Source: Streptomyces sp. ML-6
GTDB lineage: Bacteria; Actinomycetota; Actinomycetes; Streptomycetales; Streptomycetaceae
Assembly: GCF_030116705.1 (NCBI RefSeq)
Contig: NZ_JAOTIK010000001.1
Location: 6,662,501-6,726,500, forward strand
Direction of reading: 5' to 3'
Length of the DNA stretch: 64,000 bases
Part shown: one piece after another, positions 1 to 10,773 of the stretch
How positions within the stretch are numbered: the first letter of the stretch is position 1
Layout: every line of letters starts with the position of its first letter
The notes under the pieces: generated by a model
Told to the model about the DNA's origin: nothing
Database searches by the model: none
The model's input: only the letters and a program-made list of their open reading frames with translations
Program-made: the position numbers and the translations under genes

Positions 1-1
1 C

Positions 2-1159
2 CTCGACTTCTTCGGCGGCATCCTCACCACCATGACCGCCCACGCCCTGCCCGAGGTGACCAAGGCGGTCGCCGAGCAGGCGGGGCGGATCATCCACTCC
101 TCCACGCTCTACCTCAACCGGCCGATGGTCGAGCTGGCCGAGCGCATCGCCGCGCTCTCCGGCATCCCGGACGCCCGGGTCTTCTTCACCACCTCCGGCA
201 CCGAGGCCAACGACACGGCCCTGCTGCTCGCCACCGCGTACCGCAAGTCGAACCAGATCCTCGCGATGCGCAACAGCTACCACGGCAGGTCCTTCTCCGC
301 GGTCTCCGTCACCGGCAACAACGCCTGGTCGCCCACCAGCCTGTCGCCGTTGCAGACGCTGTACGTGCACGGTGGCGTCCGCACCCGGGGGCCGTACGCG
401 CACCTCGGTGACGCGGAGTTCGTCGCCGCCTGTGTCGCGGACCTGGAGGACCTGCTCGGCCACACCCGGACCCCGGCCGCGCTGATCGCCGAACCCATCC
501 AGGGCGTCGGCGGGTTCACCTCGCCGCCCGACGGGCTGTACGCGGAGTTCCGCCGGGTCCTCGACCGGCACGGCGTCCTGTGGATCTCCGACGAGGTGCA
601 GACCGGCTGGGGCCGTTCCGGCGAGCACTTCTGGGGCTGGCAGGCGCACGGCCGGAACGGGCCGCCGGACATCCTCACCTTCGCCAAGGGCATCGGGAAC
701 GGCATGTCGATCGGCGGTGTCGTGGCCCGCGCCGACGTCATGAATTGCCTGGACGCCAACTCCATCTCGACCTTCGGCGGTTCCCCGGTCACCATGGCGG
801 CGGGCCTGGCCAACCTCTCGTACCTGCTGGAGCACGACCTCCAGGGCAACGCCCGGCGGGTCGGCGGGCTGCTGATCGAGCGGCTGCGGGCGATCGGTGC
901 GGGTTCGGAGCACGTGCGGGAGGTGCGCGGCCGGGGCCTGATGATCGGCATCGAGCTGGTGCGGCCCGGCACCGACGAGGCGGACCCGCAGGCGGCCGCG
1001 GCCGTGCTGGAGGCGGCCCGGGAGGGCGGCCTGCTCATCGGCAAGGGCGGCGGCCACAACACCAGCGTGCTGCGGATCGCGCCGCCCCTCTCGCTGACCA
1101 TCCCGGAAGCGGAGGAGGGTGCCGAGATCCTGGCCGAGGCCCTTCGGTCGGTGGCCTGA
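2..1159 (+). CDS. Class III PLP-dependent aminotransferase, 5' end cut off by the window
   Basis: The reading frame is already open at base 2, so the true start lies upstream. The protein shows class III aminotransferase features: the SGTEAND segment that binds the PLP phosphate, DEVQTGWGRSG with the PLP-binding Asp, and FAKGIGNG with the Schiff-base Lys. Enzymes of this family move an amino group from omega-amino acids such as beta-alanine to a keto acid. The following same-strand genes (dihydropyrimidinase, LLM oxidoreductase, NCS1 transporter) point to reductive pyrimidine or hydantoin breakdown, where it would act on beta-alanine or beta-aminoisobutyrate; that substrate is inferred. Two large GC hairpins follow the stop codon. 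Confidence 0.9.
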   Translation, partial: LDFFGGILTTMTAHALPEVTKAVAEQAGRIIHSSTLYLNRPMVELAERIAALSGIPDARVFFTTSGTEANDTALLLATAYRKSNQILAMRNSYHGRSFSAVSVTGNNAWSPTSLSPLQTLYVHGGVRTRGPYAHLGDAEFVAACVADLEDLLGHTRTPAALIAEPIQGVGGFTSPPDGLYAEFRRVLDRHGVLWISDEVQTGWGRSGEHFWGWQAHGRNGPPDILTFAKGIGNGMSIGGVVARADVMNCLDANSISTFGGSPVTMAAGLANLSYLLEHDLQGNARRVGGLLIERLRAIGAGSEHVREVRGRGLMIGIELVRPGTDEADPQAAAAVLEAAREGGLLIGKGGGHNTSVLRIAPPLSLTIPEAEEGAEILAEALRSVA

Positions 1160-1192
1160 GACCAGGTCCGGACGGTCCGGTGAGGGCGGGCC

Positions 1193-1313
1193 GGTGCGCC
1201 CCGGCCCGGCCGGCCGACGCGGGCGGGCCGGGGCGCACCCGACCGGCCCGCCGACTGCGGCGGGACGGGCCGGTCGGTGGGCGGGCCCCGGCCGGTGGCT
1301 CCGGGGCCCGCCC
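1193..1313. terminator. Tandem hairpins between convergent genes
   Basis: Two strong hairpins lie between the aminotransferase stop and the stop of the opposite-strand phosphodiesterase. The first has perfect 16-bp arms at 1193-1208 and 1224-1239. The second has perfect 13-bp arms at 1279-1291 and 1301-1313. Neither is followed by a clear T run, which is usual in streptomycetes. They probably terminate both converging transcripts. Confidence 0.65.
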
Positions 1314-1319
1314 GGCCGG

Positions 1320-3206
1320 TCAGCCGCGGTTGCCGGTGGGACGGGTGAGGTCCAGGCTGCGGACCGGGTCGAGCTCGCCGTGGTACGCGAGGTCCCGGTA
1401 ACGCACCTCGGTGATCCGCAGCGACGCCTTGGCGACGCCCCGGTCCACCGTGGCCTTGAAGCGCACCGAGCCGTCCTTCTTCGTGGTGCCGGTCAGCCTC
1501 CGCACCGTGCCGCCGGACGTCAGCTCGGCGGTGACCTCCGCCCCCTTCACCGGCGTGCCCTGCGCGGTCGTCACGACGCCGTGCGCGGTGACCTTCCAGG
1601 GCGCGTCGGAGCCGGGCCGGCCGAGCAGCTTGCTGCCGGCCGTCAGCGAGGCCACGGCGAGCTGCGACGGCGGGGCGGGCTGGTCGAGGGCGACCCGGTC
1701 CACCGTCCAGAAGGCGCTGTTCGTGCCGGTGTAGCGGAAGCTCAGCCGGGCCGTCCGCGCACCCGCCGGAACGGCCAGCTCCAGGCGCTCCACGGTGTTG
1801 CTGTTCGCCCGGTACGACTTCACCGGCTGCGGGGCGCCGCCGTCGTACGAGACGTACACGTCGCCGGTCTGCGGGCCGTCGACCCGGTAGTTCGTCGCGT
1901 ACGAGACGGTCGCCGTCGCCGCGCCGTTCAGCTCGTACGCGGGGCTGACCAGGATGGAGTCGAACTGGCCGGCGCCGTGCGCCTTGTCGTCCCACTCGTC
2001 GGAGTCGGCGACCGCGAACACGTCGCGGGCGCGGACGTTCGTCTCGCGGCCCTGGCCGCGCTCGGCGTTGGTCCAGAACTCGTCGGTGGCGAAGGCCCAG
2101 CCGCGCCACTCGGTGACGCCGCCGGCCGGCATCCTGGAGTTGTCGATGGACCAGCCCCCGGGCGCGGAGTTCGTCCACCCCCTGGCGTCGGCCGGGAGCT
2201 TCGTCTCGTCGACGGGCCCGCGCAGCGAGGGGCGCAGCGCGTCGAAGGCGTCCGCCTCCGGCTCGGCGAGCGAGGTGCCGTCCAGGTCCCAGGCGGGGTC
2301 GGTGGCGACGCCCTCGTGGCGCAGGACCGTGGGCGCGATGTCGGTGATTTTGACGTCGTCGCGGACCGAGCCGGGCCGGATGTCCTTGCCCTTGGCGATC
2401 ACGAACGTGCCGCGCTCCAGCGGGGTGTTGCCGCCGTGCCCGCCGGTGGGGGTGTGGCCGTGGTCGGAGGTGACGACGACCAGCCAGTCCTCCTGCGCGT
2501 ACGTCGGCCGCGACGTCACGGCGTCGAGCAGCCGGCCGACCTGGGCGTCGGCGGTCTTCAGGGCCTTGAGGTAGGCGGCGCTGGAGGAGCCGGTGCCGTG
2601 GCCGGCGCCGTCGACCTCGTCGAGGTGGACGAAGGTGGAGTCGGGGTTGCCGTGCGCGAGGTAGTCGGTGGCCTTGGCGGTGGTGCCCTCGTCGTTGCCG
2701 CCCGCTGTCCGCAGATCGGTCCTCGCGCCGAACACGGTTTGGGGGATCGGGTTCCAGGTGCCGACGACCAGGGTGGACGTGGCCGGGTCCGCGGTCTCCA
2801 GCCGGGTCGCGTAGTCCGGGTAGCGCTCGTAGTCCGGATTCGTGAAGTTGTTGTCCTTCACGTTGTGCTTGTCGGGCCAGACCCCGGTGGCGATGGACGA
2901 CCAGCCGGCGCCGGAGACGGTCGGGGCCATCGGGTTGGCGTACAGGTTGCTCCGGGCGGTCAGCCCCTCGGCCATCAACCGCTCGATGCGCGGTACGTCG
3001 GCACGCGAGAAGGCGTCGAAGGTGGCGCCGTCGATGCCGATGACCAGGGTCTTCGCCTGCTTGGTGCCGGACGGCAGACCCGCGTACGGGGCGGCGGACG
3101 GCGAGGCGGGGCTCTGGGCGTGGGCGGTGGTGGTGGCCAGCGGCAGGGCGACGGCGGCGACGGTTGCGGCGGCCAGCACCGTACGCACGGAGCGCGACAG
3201 GGACAC
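1320..3206 (-). CDS. Secreted alkaline phosphatase superfamily phosphodiesterase
   Basis: I chose a GTG start at 3206 because GGAGG lies five bases ahead and translation from there opens directly with a Sec-type signal peptide (basic VSLSRSVR, hydrophobic stretch, TTAHA cleavage region). The mature protein begins with an alkaline phosphatase/type I phosphodiesterase domain: VIGIDGATFDAF supplies the metal-binding Asp and a Thr nucleophile, TSDHGHTPTGGHGG supplies DHG and further His ligands, and HLDEVDGAGHG adds metal ligands. The C-terminal half, from about residue 380, looks like beta-sandwich or Ig-like modules of secreted proteins. It likely hydrolyses phosphodiesters or phosphomonoesters outside the cell; the substrate is unknown. 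It lies antiparallel inside the pyrimidine gene group and is probably unrelated to it. Confidence 0.85.
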   Translation of the reverse strand: MSLSRSVRTVLAAATVAAVALPLATTTAHAQSPASPSAAPYAGLPSGTKQAKTLVIGIDGATFDAFSRADVPRIERLMAEGLTARSNLYANPMAPTVSGAGWSSIATGVWPDKHNVKDNNFTNPDYERYPDYATRLETADPATSTLVVGTWNPIPQTVFGARTDLRTAGGNDEGTTAKATDYLAHGNPDSTFVHLDEVDGAGHGTGSSSAAYLKALKTADAQVGRLLDAVTSRPTYAQEDWLVVVTSDHGHTPTGGHGGNTPLERGTFVIAKGKDIRPGSVRDDVKITDIAPTVLRHEGVATDPAWDLDGTSLAEPEADAFDALRPSLRGPVDETKLPADARGWTNSAPGGWSIDNSRMPAGGVTEWRGWAFATDEFWTNAERGQGRETNVRARDVFAVADSDEWDDKAHGAGQFDSILVSPAYELNGAATATVSYATNYRVDGPQTGDVYVSYDGGAPQPVKSYRANSNTVERLELAVPAGARTARLSFRYTGTNSAFWTVDRVALDQPAPPSQLAVASLTAGSKLLGRPGSDAPWKVTAHGVVTTAQGTPVKGAEVTAELTSGGTVRRLTGTTKKDGSVRFKATVDRGVAKASLRITEVRYRDLAYHGELDPVRSLDLTRPTGNRG

Positions 3207-3597
3207 GTGATCCTCCGGGATCGGTCGAGGGGCACCGGACAACGGGGGGCGTCCGGTGGTGGGTTCGAGGCTGGCCATCGGTGGTGAGCGGATCACGCCG
3301 GGTACGGGACGGGCGCATGAACCGTACTCGACATCTGGACCAGACCCGTCATCAATTCGTTACCCACGGACGGGTCCGCGAGCCCGCGGCTGTTCCGCGC
3401 CCGCCCCCGCGCCGCCCCGCCAACGGCGCCGGTCCGCGACGCGCTGTGGGCCGGTGGAGTGTCGGGCGGATGAAACAGAAACGTCTTCAGCGGTTGGCGG
3501 CAGCGGTATTGCCACAGTGGGTAACCCACTTCTACGTTCTTCACCACGCACCTCATCTACGTGCGTAGACCCATTCCGCCACAGTGAGGAGGGGTAC
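3207..3597 (+). promoter_or_regulatory. Intergenic region with palindromic operator-like sites
   Basis: This region separates the phosphodiesterase from the pyrimidine genes. It holds a perfect interrupted palindrome GTGGGTAACCCAC at 3517-3529 (6-bp arms, one central base). A plausible promoter has TTGCCA at 3509-3514 and TACGTT at 3533-3538, spacing 18, so the palindrome would sit between the -35 and -10 elements as a repressor site would. A second palindrome, CTACGTGCGTAG, is at 3558-3569. No regulator gene is adjacent. Confidence 0.45.
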
Positions 3598-3753
3598 ATG
3601 AGCCGCGCCGTTTTCCACGGCGGTCCCGCCGGCGTCGCGTCCGACGGGAGCCGGGCCGGCGTACGCACCGGGGGTGCCCGCGCCGTGGCCCCCGCGGCAC
3701 ACGGCATCCGCGCCGCCGACGCCCTCGGCACCGGCCCCCGGGCGGCCGGGTGA
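3598..3753 (+). CDS. Possible 51-aa small protein of unknown function
   Basis: An ATG preceded by a good ribosome site (GAGGAGGGG, spacing three) opens a 51-codon frame that begins MSRAVFHGG and ends in a TGA. It sits just after the operator-like palindromes and upstream of dihydropyrimidinase. The composition (Gly, Ala, Arg-rich) resembles random high-GC translation, so the ribosome site is the only real support. It may be a leader peptide, a true small protein or chance. The roughly 130 bases between it and the next gene show nothing else. Confidence 0.3.
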   Translation: MSRAVFHGGPAGVASDGSRAGVRTGGARAVAPAAHGIRAADALGTGPRAAG

Positions 3754-3889
3754 GCGCGCGGGCGGGCGGGACCGCCGACCGGCCGCCGCTCGGACGCCCG
3801 GGTGTTCCGACCGGACGGGCCGTCCGCCGCAGCACGGCCGGGGGCAGCCGTGTTCCCCGGCGGACGCGATGTGAAGGGACTTGTGAGGT

Positions 3890-5281
3890 ATGACTCGGAC
3901 TCTGATTACCGGTGGCCTTGTGATCACGGCCGCCGAGGAGCTGCGCGCGGACGTGCTGATCGAGCACGGCCGGGTGGTGGCGCTGGCGACCCCGGGCAGC
4001 CAGCAGTGGACTGCCGACCGGGTCGTCGACGCGTCGCACAAGTACGTGATCCCGGGCGGGATCGACGCGCACACGCACATGGAGATGCCGTTCGGCGGAA
4101 CCTTCGCGTCGGACACGTTCGAGACGGGCACGCGGGCCGCGGCGTGGGGCGGCACGACCACCGTCATCGACTTCGCGGTGCAGTCCAAGGGAGCGGCGCT
4201 GCGGGCGGGGCTGGACGCCTGGCACGCGAAGGCCGACGGCAACTGCGCGATCGACTACGGGTTCCACATGATCGTGGCGGACGTGAACGAGTCGACGCTG
4301 AAGGAGATGGACGGGCTCGTCGAGGAGGGCGTGAGCTCGTTCAAGCTGTTCATGGCGTACCCGGGGGTCTTCTACTCGGACGACGGGCAGATCCTGCGGG
4401 CGATGCAGCGGGCCGGCGGGAACGGCGGGCTGATCATGATGCACGCGGAGAACGGCATCGCGATCGACGTGCTGGTGGAACAGGCGCTGGCCCGCGGCGA
4501 GACCGATCCGCGCTACCACGGAGAGGTCCGCAGGGCGCTGCTGGAGTCGGAGGCGACGCACCGCGCGATCAAACTGGCGCAGGTCGCCGGCTCGCCGCTG
4601 TACGTGGTGCACGTGTCGGCGCAGGAGGCGGTGGCCGAGCTGGCACGCGCCCGGGACGAGGGCCTGCCGGTCTTCGGGGAGACGTGCCCGCAGTACCTGT
4701 TCCTGTCGACGGACAACCTCGCCGAGCCCGACTTCGAGGGCGCGAAGTACGTGTGCAGCACACCGCTGCGGCCCAAGGAGCACCAGGCGGCGCTCTGGCG
4801 GGGCCTGCGCACCGACGACCTCCAGGTGGTGTCGACCGACCACTGCCCGTTCTGCTTCTCCGGCCAGAAGGAGATGGGCCGCGGCGACTTCTCCAGGATT
4901 CCCAACGGGATGCCGGGCGTGGAGCACCGGATGGACCTGCTGCACCAGGCGGTGGTGGACGGGCACATCTCGCGGCGCCGCTGGATCGAGATCGCCTGCG
5001 CGGCACCGGCCCGGATGTTCGGCCTGTACCCGAGGAAGGGCACCATCGCGCCGGGCGCGGACGCCGACATCGTCATCTACGACCCGGCCGCCGAGCAGAC
5101 CCTCTCCGCCGAGACCCATCACATGAACGTCGACTACTCGGCGTACGAGGGCAAGCGGCTGACGGGACGGGTGGAAACGGTCCTGTCGCGCGGCGAACCC
5201 GTCATCACCGAGCGGGAGTTCACGGGCCGTGCCGGGCACGGCGTGTACACCCCGCGCGGTCTCTGCCAGTACCTGGACTGA
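3890..5281 (+). CDS. hydA: Dihydropyrimidinase / D-hydantoinase
   Basis: At 463 residues this is the normal length for the family. Metal and active-site residues of cyclic amidohydrolases are visible: HTHM after GIDA, the carbamylated Lys in FKLFMAY, the His in MMHAENG, the His in VVHVSAQEA, and the Asp in STDHCPF. The enzyme opens the ring of 5,6-dihydrouracil or dihydrothymine, giving N-carbamoyl-beta-amino acids, and often hydantoins as well. The ATG at 3890 follows GAAGGGA with a spacing of about ten and matches the usual N-terminus. Neighbours complete a catabolic set (aminotransferase upstream, oxidoreductase and NCS1 permease downstream); the beta-ureidopropionase expected in the pathway is not in the window and may lie upstream. 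Confidence 0.92.
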   Translation: MTRTLITGGLVITAAEELRADVLIEHGRVVALATPGSQQWTADRVVDASHKYVIPGGIDAHTHMEMPFGGTFASDTFETGTRAAAWGGTTTVIDFAVQSKGAALRAGLDAWHAKADGNCAIDYGFHMIVADVNESTLKEMDGLVEEGVSSFKLFMAYPGVFYSDDGQILRAMQRAGGNGGLIMMHAENGIAIDVLVEQALARGETDPRYHGEVRRALLESEATHRAIKLAQVAGSPLYVVHVSAQEAVAELARARDEGLPVFGETCPQYLFLSTDNLAEPDFEGAKYVCSTPLRPKEHQAALWRGLRTDDLQVVSTDHCPFCFSGQKEMGRGDFSRIPNGMPGVEHRMDLLHQAVVDGHISRRRWIEIACAAPARMFGLYPRKGTIAPGADADIVIYDPAAEQTLSAETHHMNVDYSAYEGKRLTGRVETVLSRGEPVITEREFTGRAGHGVYTPRGLCQYLD

Positions 5282-5427
5282 CCGGTCCGGCACTCCGGGT
5301 GCCGCGGCGGGCGGTGCGCCGCCCGCGGCACCCGGCCCCGGCGGACAAGCAGTACGTGTGGATCGTCCGGCGGCCCGCGGCGCGACCGCGGACCGCCGGT
5401 CCGGACTCGACCAGTGAGGGGCTTCCC

Positions 5428-6447
5428 ATGGACTTCGGACTCGTCCTGCAGACCGACCCGCCCGCCTCGGCCGTCGTCGGCCTGATGCGCCGCGCCGAAC
5501 GCAACGGCTTCAGCCACGGCTGGACCTTCGACTCCGCCGTGCTGTGGCAGGAGCCGTTCGTCATCTACAGCCAGATCCTCGAACACACCGAGAACCTCGT
5601 CGTCGGCCCGATGGTCACCAACCCGGGCACCCGCACCTGGGAGGTGACCGCCTCCACCTTCGCCACCCTCAACGACATGTACGGCAACCGCACCGTCTGC
5701 GGCATCGGGCGGGGCGACTCCGCGATGCGCGTCGCCGGGCGCAAGCCGAACACGCTCGCCCGGATCAGCGGGGCGATGAAGACGATCCGGGCCCTGGGCC
5801 GCGGCGACGAGGCCGACCTCGGCGGCACGGTCATCAAGTTCCCGTGGGTGCGGGAGGGCGCCGAGGTCCCCGTGTGGATGGCGGCGTACGGGCCCAAGGC
5901 GCTGAAGATGACCGGCGAGGAGGCCGACGGCTTCATCCTCCAGCTCGCCGACCCGTTCCTCACCGAGTACATGGTGAAGGCGGTGCGCGACGCGGCCGTC
6001 GCCGTCGGGCGCGACCCGTCGGAGGTGAAGATCTGCGTCGCCGCGCCCGCGTACGTCACGGCGGACGACTCGCCCGAGGCGCTCGCCCACGCCCGGGAGC
6101 AGTGCCGCTGGTTCGGCGGCATGGTCGGCAACCACGTCGCGGACCTGGTCGCGAAGTACGGCTCGGACTCGGGCCTGGTGCCGCAGGAACTGACCGACTA
6201 CATCAAGGCGCGCGACGGGTACGACTACGCCCACCACGGCCGCTCCGGGAACCCCGACACGAAGTTCGTGCCGGACGAGATCGTGGACCGCTTCTGCCTG
6301 ATCGGCCCGGTCGGGACCCATCTCGAAAGGCTGCGCGCGCTGCGGGACCTGGGCGTCGACCAGTTCGCGCTGTACGCGATGCACGACGCGAAGGAGTCGG
6401 TGATCGACGAGTACGGCCGGCACGTCATTCCCGTACTCGGCGCATGA
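5428..6447 (+). CDS. LLM-class F420-dependent oxidoreductase
   Basis: This 339-aa protein has the luciferase-like monooxygenase fold pattern: N-terminal MDFGLVLQTD, a conserved VGPMVTNPGTR strand-turn region, and GIGRGDSA near the flavin site. It resembles the F420-dependent subgroup that co-occurs with hydantoinase genes in actinobacteria. The ATG at 5428 follows GTGAGGGG. The gene sits 146 bases after hydA and before the transporter, in the same direction, so a role in oxidising or reducing a pyrimidine or hydantoin derivative is inferred from context. The actual reaction is not known to me. Confidence 0.85.
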   Translation: MDFGLVLQTDPPASAVVGLMRRAERNGFSHGWTFDSAVLWQEPFVIYSQILEHTENLVVGPMVTNPGTRTWEVTASTFATLNDMYGNRTVCGIGRGDSAMRVAGRKPNTLARISGAMKTIRALGRGDEADLGGTVIKFPWVREGAEVPVWMAAYGPKALKMTGEEADGFILQLADPFLTEYMVKAVRDAAVAVGRDPSEVKICVAAPAYVTADDSPEALAHAREQCRWFGGMVGNHVADLVAKYGSDSGLVPQELTDYIKARDGYDYAHHGRSGNPDTKFVPDEIVDRFCLIGPVGTHLERLRALRDLGVDQFALYAMHDAKESVIDEYGRHVIPVLGA

Positions 6448-6656
6448 CGGGCGGCTTACCCCGCCCACCGCTCGTACTCCTCGTACTCCGCCCACCGTTC
6501 GCCCTCCGAGCACCGGTGGTGTCCCGACCACCGGTCACGTTCCCCTCACCGGTCACATCCCGACCGGGCACGGCAGTTCACGGCCTCCGCACGGCCATGC
6601 ACCCCCGTCCCCCGTGAGCCCCTCGGGCCCGCGGCATCCCCTCGAACGGACTGCCC
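6448..6656 (+). other. Intergenic gap with short direct repeats
   Basis: These 209 bases carry short direct repeats (GCCCACCG and CTCGTACTCC near 6465-6505, CACCGGTCA near 6530-6555). I see no gene, clear hairpin or promoter. Confidence 0.4.
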
Positions 6657-8207
<1,551 letters not shown>

Positions 8208-8307
8208 GAGCACGGACACCGCGTCCGACGGCGCCGACCGGCCGGCCCCTCCCGTCGCTCTTGTCACTCCTGTCGCACGGGCTCCGGGCGGGCCGGGTGC
8301 GGCCCGG

Positions 8308-9081
8308 TCACACCGGCGCGGGCGTGCGGCCCAGCAGGGCGCCGATGTCGTAGGTCTCGTCCGGGGACGGCGTGGTCGTGGGCACCGGCTTGTCGAAGGC
8401 CGAGAAGCCCACGACCGCGTCGGCCCCGGCGCCGCGCACCGTGATCCTCAGCGGGTACGGCTTGCCCGTGGCCGCGACGTACAACGTCAGGGTCCGGTCG
8501 TCCCGCATCCGGGTCAGCGGGATCACCGGAGTTCCGGCGAGGGTGGTCTTCCGGCCCTTGTTCAGCGTGCCCCGGTCGTTGTCCGCGTTGTCGGCGACCA
8601 GCTTCCGGAACGTGTCCAGGTCGCAGCCGTCCGCCAGGCCGCGCAGCCGCGGATCGTCGGCCGAGCCCTTCATGTAACGCCCGTCGAGGATCGCGGCGAA
8701 GGCCGGACCGCCGCCCGGGACCTGGTTCTTCCAGAAGTTCGCGTCCGGCTTGACCCAGACATCGTCGCCGCGCTTCACGATCCGGACCGAGCCCCGGTCC
8801 CGGCCGAGGTCCACCGAGCCGTTGCAGTTGCCGTCCCGGTCCAGGGTGAGTTCCAGCCTCATCGGCGGGCCGCCGTCGCCGAGGTCGCCGCGCGTGCTGA
8901 GGTGCAGGGAACGGGCGCTCAGCAGGGCGTCGCGGGAGCGGTCCGCGATCTGCTGCGCGGAGAGGTCGTCGATGCCGTCGTCGGCCCCCGCCACACCCCC
9001 GCCCAGGACGCCGCCGGTGATCCCCAGCGCGATGACGGCCGCCCCGACGGCCCGCCGCGTGCGGATGCGTCGACCGCTCAC
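8308..9081 (-). CDS. Secreted LppX/LolA-like protein of unknown function
   Basis: A GTG at 9081 with GGGAGG upstream starts a 257-aa protein with an N-terminal signal (RRIRTRRAVGAAVIALGIT, then a GVAGA cleavage region). The mature part is a mixed beta protein with repeats such as LHLSTRGDLGDGG, DVWVKPDANFWK and LTLYVAATGKPYPLRITV, the pattern of LppX/LprG-like carrier folds. There is no lipobox Cys; two Cys (DGNCNG and DGCDLD) could form a disulfide. A cell-surface role, perhaps binding a lipid or sensing the envelope, is possible but unproven. It faces the NCS1 gene tail to tail. Confidence 0.7.
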   Translation of the reverse strand: MSGRRIRTRRAVGAAVIALGITGGVLGGGVAGADDGIDDLSAQQIADRSRDALLSARSLHLSTRGDLGDGGPPMRLELTLDRDGNCNGSVDLGRDRGSVRIVKRGDDVWVKPDANFWKNQVPGGGPAFAAILDGRYMKGSADDPRLRGLADGCDLDTFRKLVADNADNDRGTLNKGRKTTLAGTPVIPLTRMRDDRTLTLYVAATGKPYPLRITVRGAGADAVVGFSAFDKPVPTTTPSPDETYDIGALLGRTPAPV

Positions 9082-9329
9082 GTCGCCTCCCTCGTAGGGC
9101 CCGTCGGGCCTGTTCAGGTGTGCGACCCGACGGTTCCGAGAGTACGCCGGGGGCGGACCGGCCGCGCGGCGGAGGAACGCCGCGGACATGCACGCTGCGT
9201 GATGTTCTGCCCGGTTTTGCGTCGCGGAGGGCGGGGACGGTTGTCGGCGTACCGGCCCGCCGTCGCCGGGGCCGCCAGGAGCGGGCCCGGCGACGCCGGA
9301 CCGCCACCCACGAGGAGGGACGGGAAGAC

Positions 9330-9683
9330 ATGAAGCTGTCGATGGGAAGCGCGTCCAGGGCGATGCTGCGGGGCGCCGTCGTGGTGGGAGCGGCCGCCGC
9401 GCTGGCGGTGCCCGTGACCGCCGCCACCGCCCTGGCGCCCCCGGCCACCCCGCCGGGCCTGTCCTGCCAGACCGGAAAGCACGAGATCGACGACTACACC
9501 GGCTTCGCGCTGTGCCGGAACAACGGCAACACGACGCAGGTCTTCTGGGTGCACCTGGTCTGCGGCTGGTCCCCGGACGTGGACGGTGAACACGTCACGC
9601 TCAACCCCGGCCAGTCCGGTCAGTCCACCGCGCACTGCGGCAGCCTGGGCACCGGGATCGGGGAGATCACCGTCCAGCCGTAG
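9330..9683 (+). CDS. Small secreted Cys-containing protein
   Basis: This 117-aa ORF starts at ATG 9330 after CGAGGAGGG. Residues 1-35 form a signal peptide (MKLSMGSASR, hydrophobic AVVVGAAAALAVPVTAATA). The mature domain of about 80 residues has four Cys (SCQTG, LCRNN, LVCGW, HCGSL), enough for two disulfides, and reads like a small extracellular beta domain. I do not recognise a family. Its end overlaps the end of the opposite-strand nucleotidyltransferase gene by 17 bases, so the two must be transcribed towards each other. Confidence 0.7.
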   Translation: MKLSMGSASRAMLRGAVVVGAAAALAVPVTAATALAPPATPPGLSCQTGKHEIDDYTGFALCRNNGNTTQVFWVHLVCGWSPDVDGEHVTLNPGQSGQSTAHCGSLGTGIGEITVQP

Positions 9684-10773
9684 GACGCGTTCCGGAAGCG
9701 GTGTCGTCCCCCAGCAGGCGCGGCAGCGCGTTCGCGAGCCGCTCCCGCAGCCGGCCGGGCCCGCCGTCCACCCACGGGTGGGCGGCGTGGAACGCGGCCC
9801 AGTCCACCGGCCAGTCCAGCACCGTTTGGGGCGTGAACCCCTCCGCGTGCGGGCCGAGCACGGTGCGCAGCAGGCGCAGCGGGAGCCGGGTGCCGGGATG
9901 CTCCGCCAGCAGCACCGCGTCGTACAGGTCCTTGGTGGCCGACCGGCCCTCCGCCTCCTGGTCCTCGGCCAGCCACAACAGCTTCCAGGCCAGCGAGAGC
10001 CCCGGGTCCGCGGTGCGCACCGGCGTCGGCGGGCCGCCGTCACCGCGCGGACAGGCCGTCCACACCGGGGCCCGGGGCAGCCGCTCGTCCCGGGCGAAGT
10101 CCATCCCCAGCTCGCCCGGCGGCAGCCCGTCGGCCTGCCAGGGCACGAGGAGCCGCACCCCGGGCGTCTCGTACTCCCGGTACATCCACGTCTCGTCCGC
10201 CCGCACCCGGGCCGGATCGATGCGTATCCCCTCGGGCGGCGGCGGCCCGGCCGTCAGGGCGGCGACGACCTCGGCGAGGACGGAACGAGGCGTGTACATG
10301 CCCCCGAAGTCCGCGCACTCCCCGGAACCGTCGAAGTCCTCGGAGTCGTCGAGGTCCTCGGACTCGATCCAGCGCAGCCCCTCGGGCGCGAGCCGGGGCC
10401 GGGCACCGGCGGTCTCGTGGGACTCCTCGTCCGTCCACAGCTCGGGAGCGGCCGCGCCGTGTGCGGCTTCCGGCCAGTGCTGGACCGTCTCGATCCCGGA
10501 GACGTACGGGTAGGGATCGAGGGGGTCGACGAAGTCCTCCGCCGACGGCCCGAACACGATCCAGTCCAGGTCGCCCGGCTCCCGCGCCGCCGCGCCCACC
10601 CACGCCCGGAGCGGGAAACTGCCGCGCAGTACCAGCTGGCCGCCCCACGGCGACCGGGCGATCACGCGCAGCAGGTGGTCCTGTGCGGCGCGCCGGGCGG
10701 CCCGCCAGCGCGGGGGGAGCTCCGGGTCGTCGAACGCCGGTTCCCCGGGGACGGGGCGGTCGACCGTGTTCAC
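9667..10773 (-). CDS. AbiEii-like nucleotidyltransferase
   Basis: This 368-aa protein carries the minimal nucleotidyltransferase signature LRGSFPLRAW followed by PGDLDWIVFG (GS...DxD), then a region with WKLLWLAEDQ and KDLYDAVLLAEH that resembles the helical half of AbiEii/DUF1814 proteins. The family includes toxin components of abortive infection modules, which transfer nucleotides to tRNA or protein targets; chromosomal actinobacterial members are mostly uncharacterised. The GTG start at 10773 overlaps the stop of the upstream gene by four bases (GTGA), so the two are translationally coupled. There is no AbiEi-type winged-helix antitoxin next door; the partner is an unrelated unknown protein. 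Confidence 0.75.
   Translation of the reverse strand: MNTVDRPVPGEPAFDDPELPPRWRAARRAAQDHLLRVIARSPWGGQLVLRGSFPLRAWVGAAAREPGDLDWIVFGPSAEDFVDPLDPYPYVSGIETVQHWPEAAHGAAAPELWTDEESHETAGARPRLAPEGLRWIESEDLDDSEDFDGSGECADFGGMYTPRSVLAEVVAALTAGPPPPEGIRIDPARVRADETWMYREYETPGVRLLVPWQADGLPPGELGMDFARDERLPRAPVWTACPRGDGGPPTPVRTADPGLSLAWKLLWLAEDQEAEGRSATKDLYDAVLLAEHPGTRLPLRLLRTVLGPHAEGFTPQTVLDWPVDWAAFHAAHPWVDGGPGRLRERLANALPRLLGDDTASGTRPTAGR

Noticed and set aside
277..3318. A 1,013-codon minus-strand frame
   Set aside because: It spans an Arg/Pro-rich shadow of the phosphodiesterase and the aminotransferase and shows no motifs.
3235..3600. Plus-strand frames over the phosphodiesterase promoter
   Set aside because: Arg/Pro/Gly-rich translations with no ribosome sites, consistent with chance open frames.
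8289..8306. Terminator between the NCS1 gene and the secreted LppX-like gene
   Set aside because: Only a 6-bp stem, almost touching the stop codon; too weak to list as a feature.
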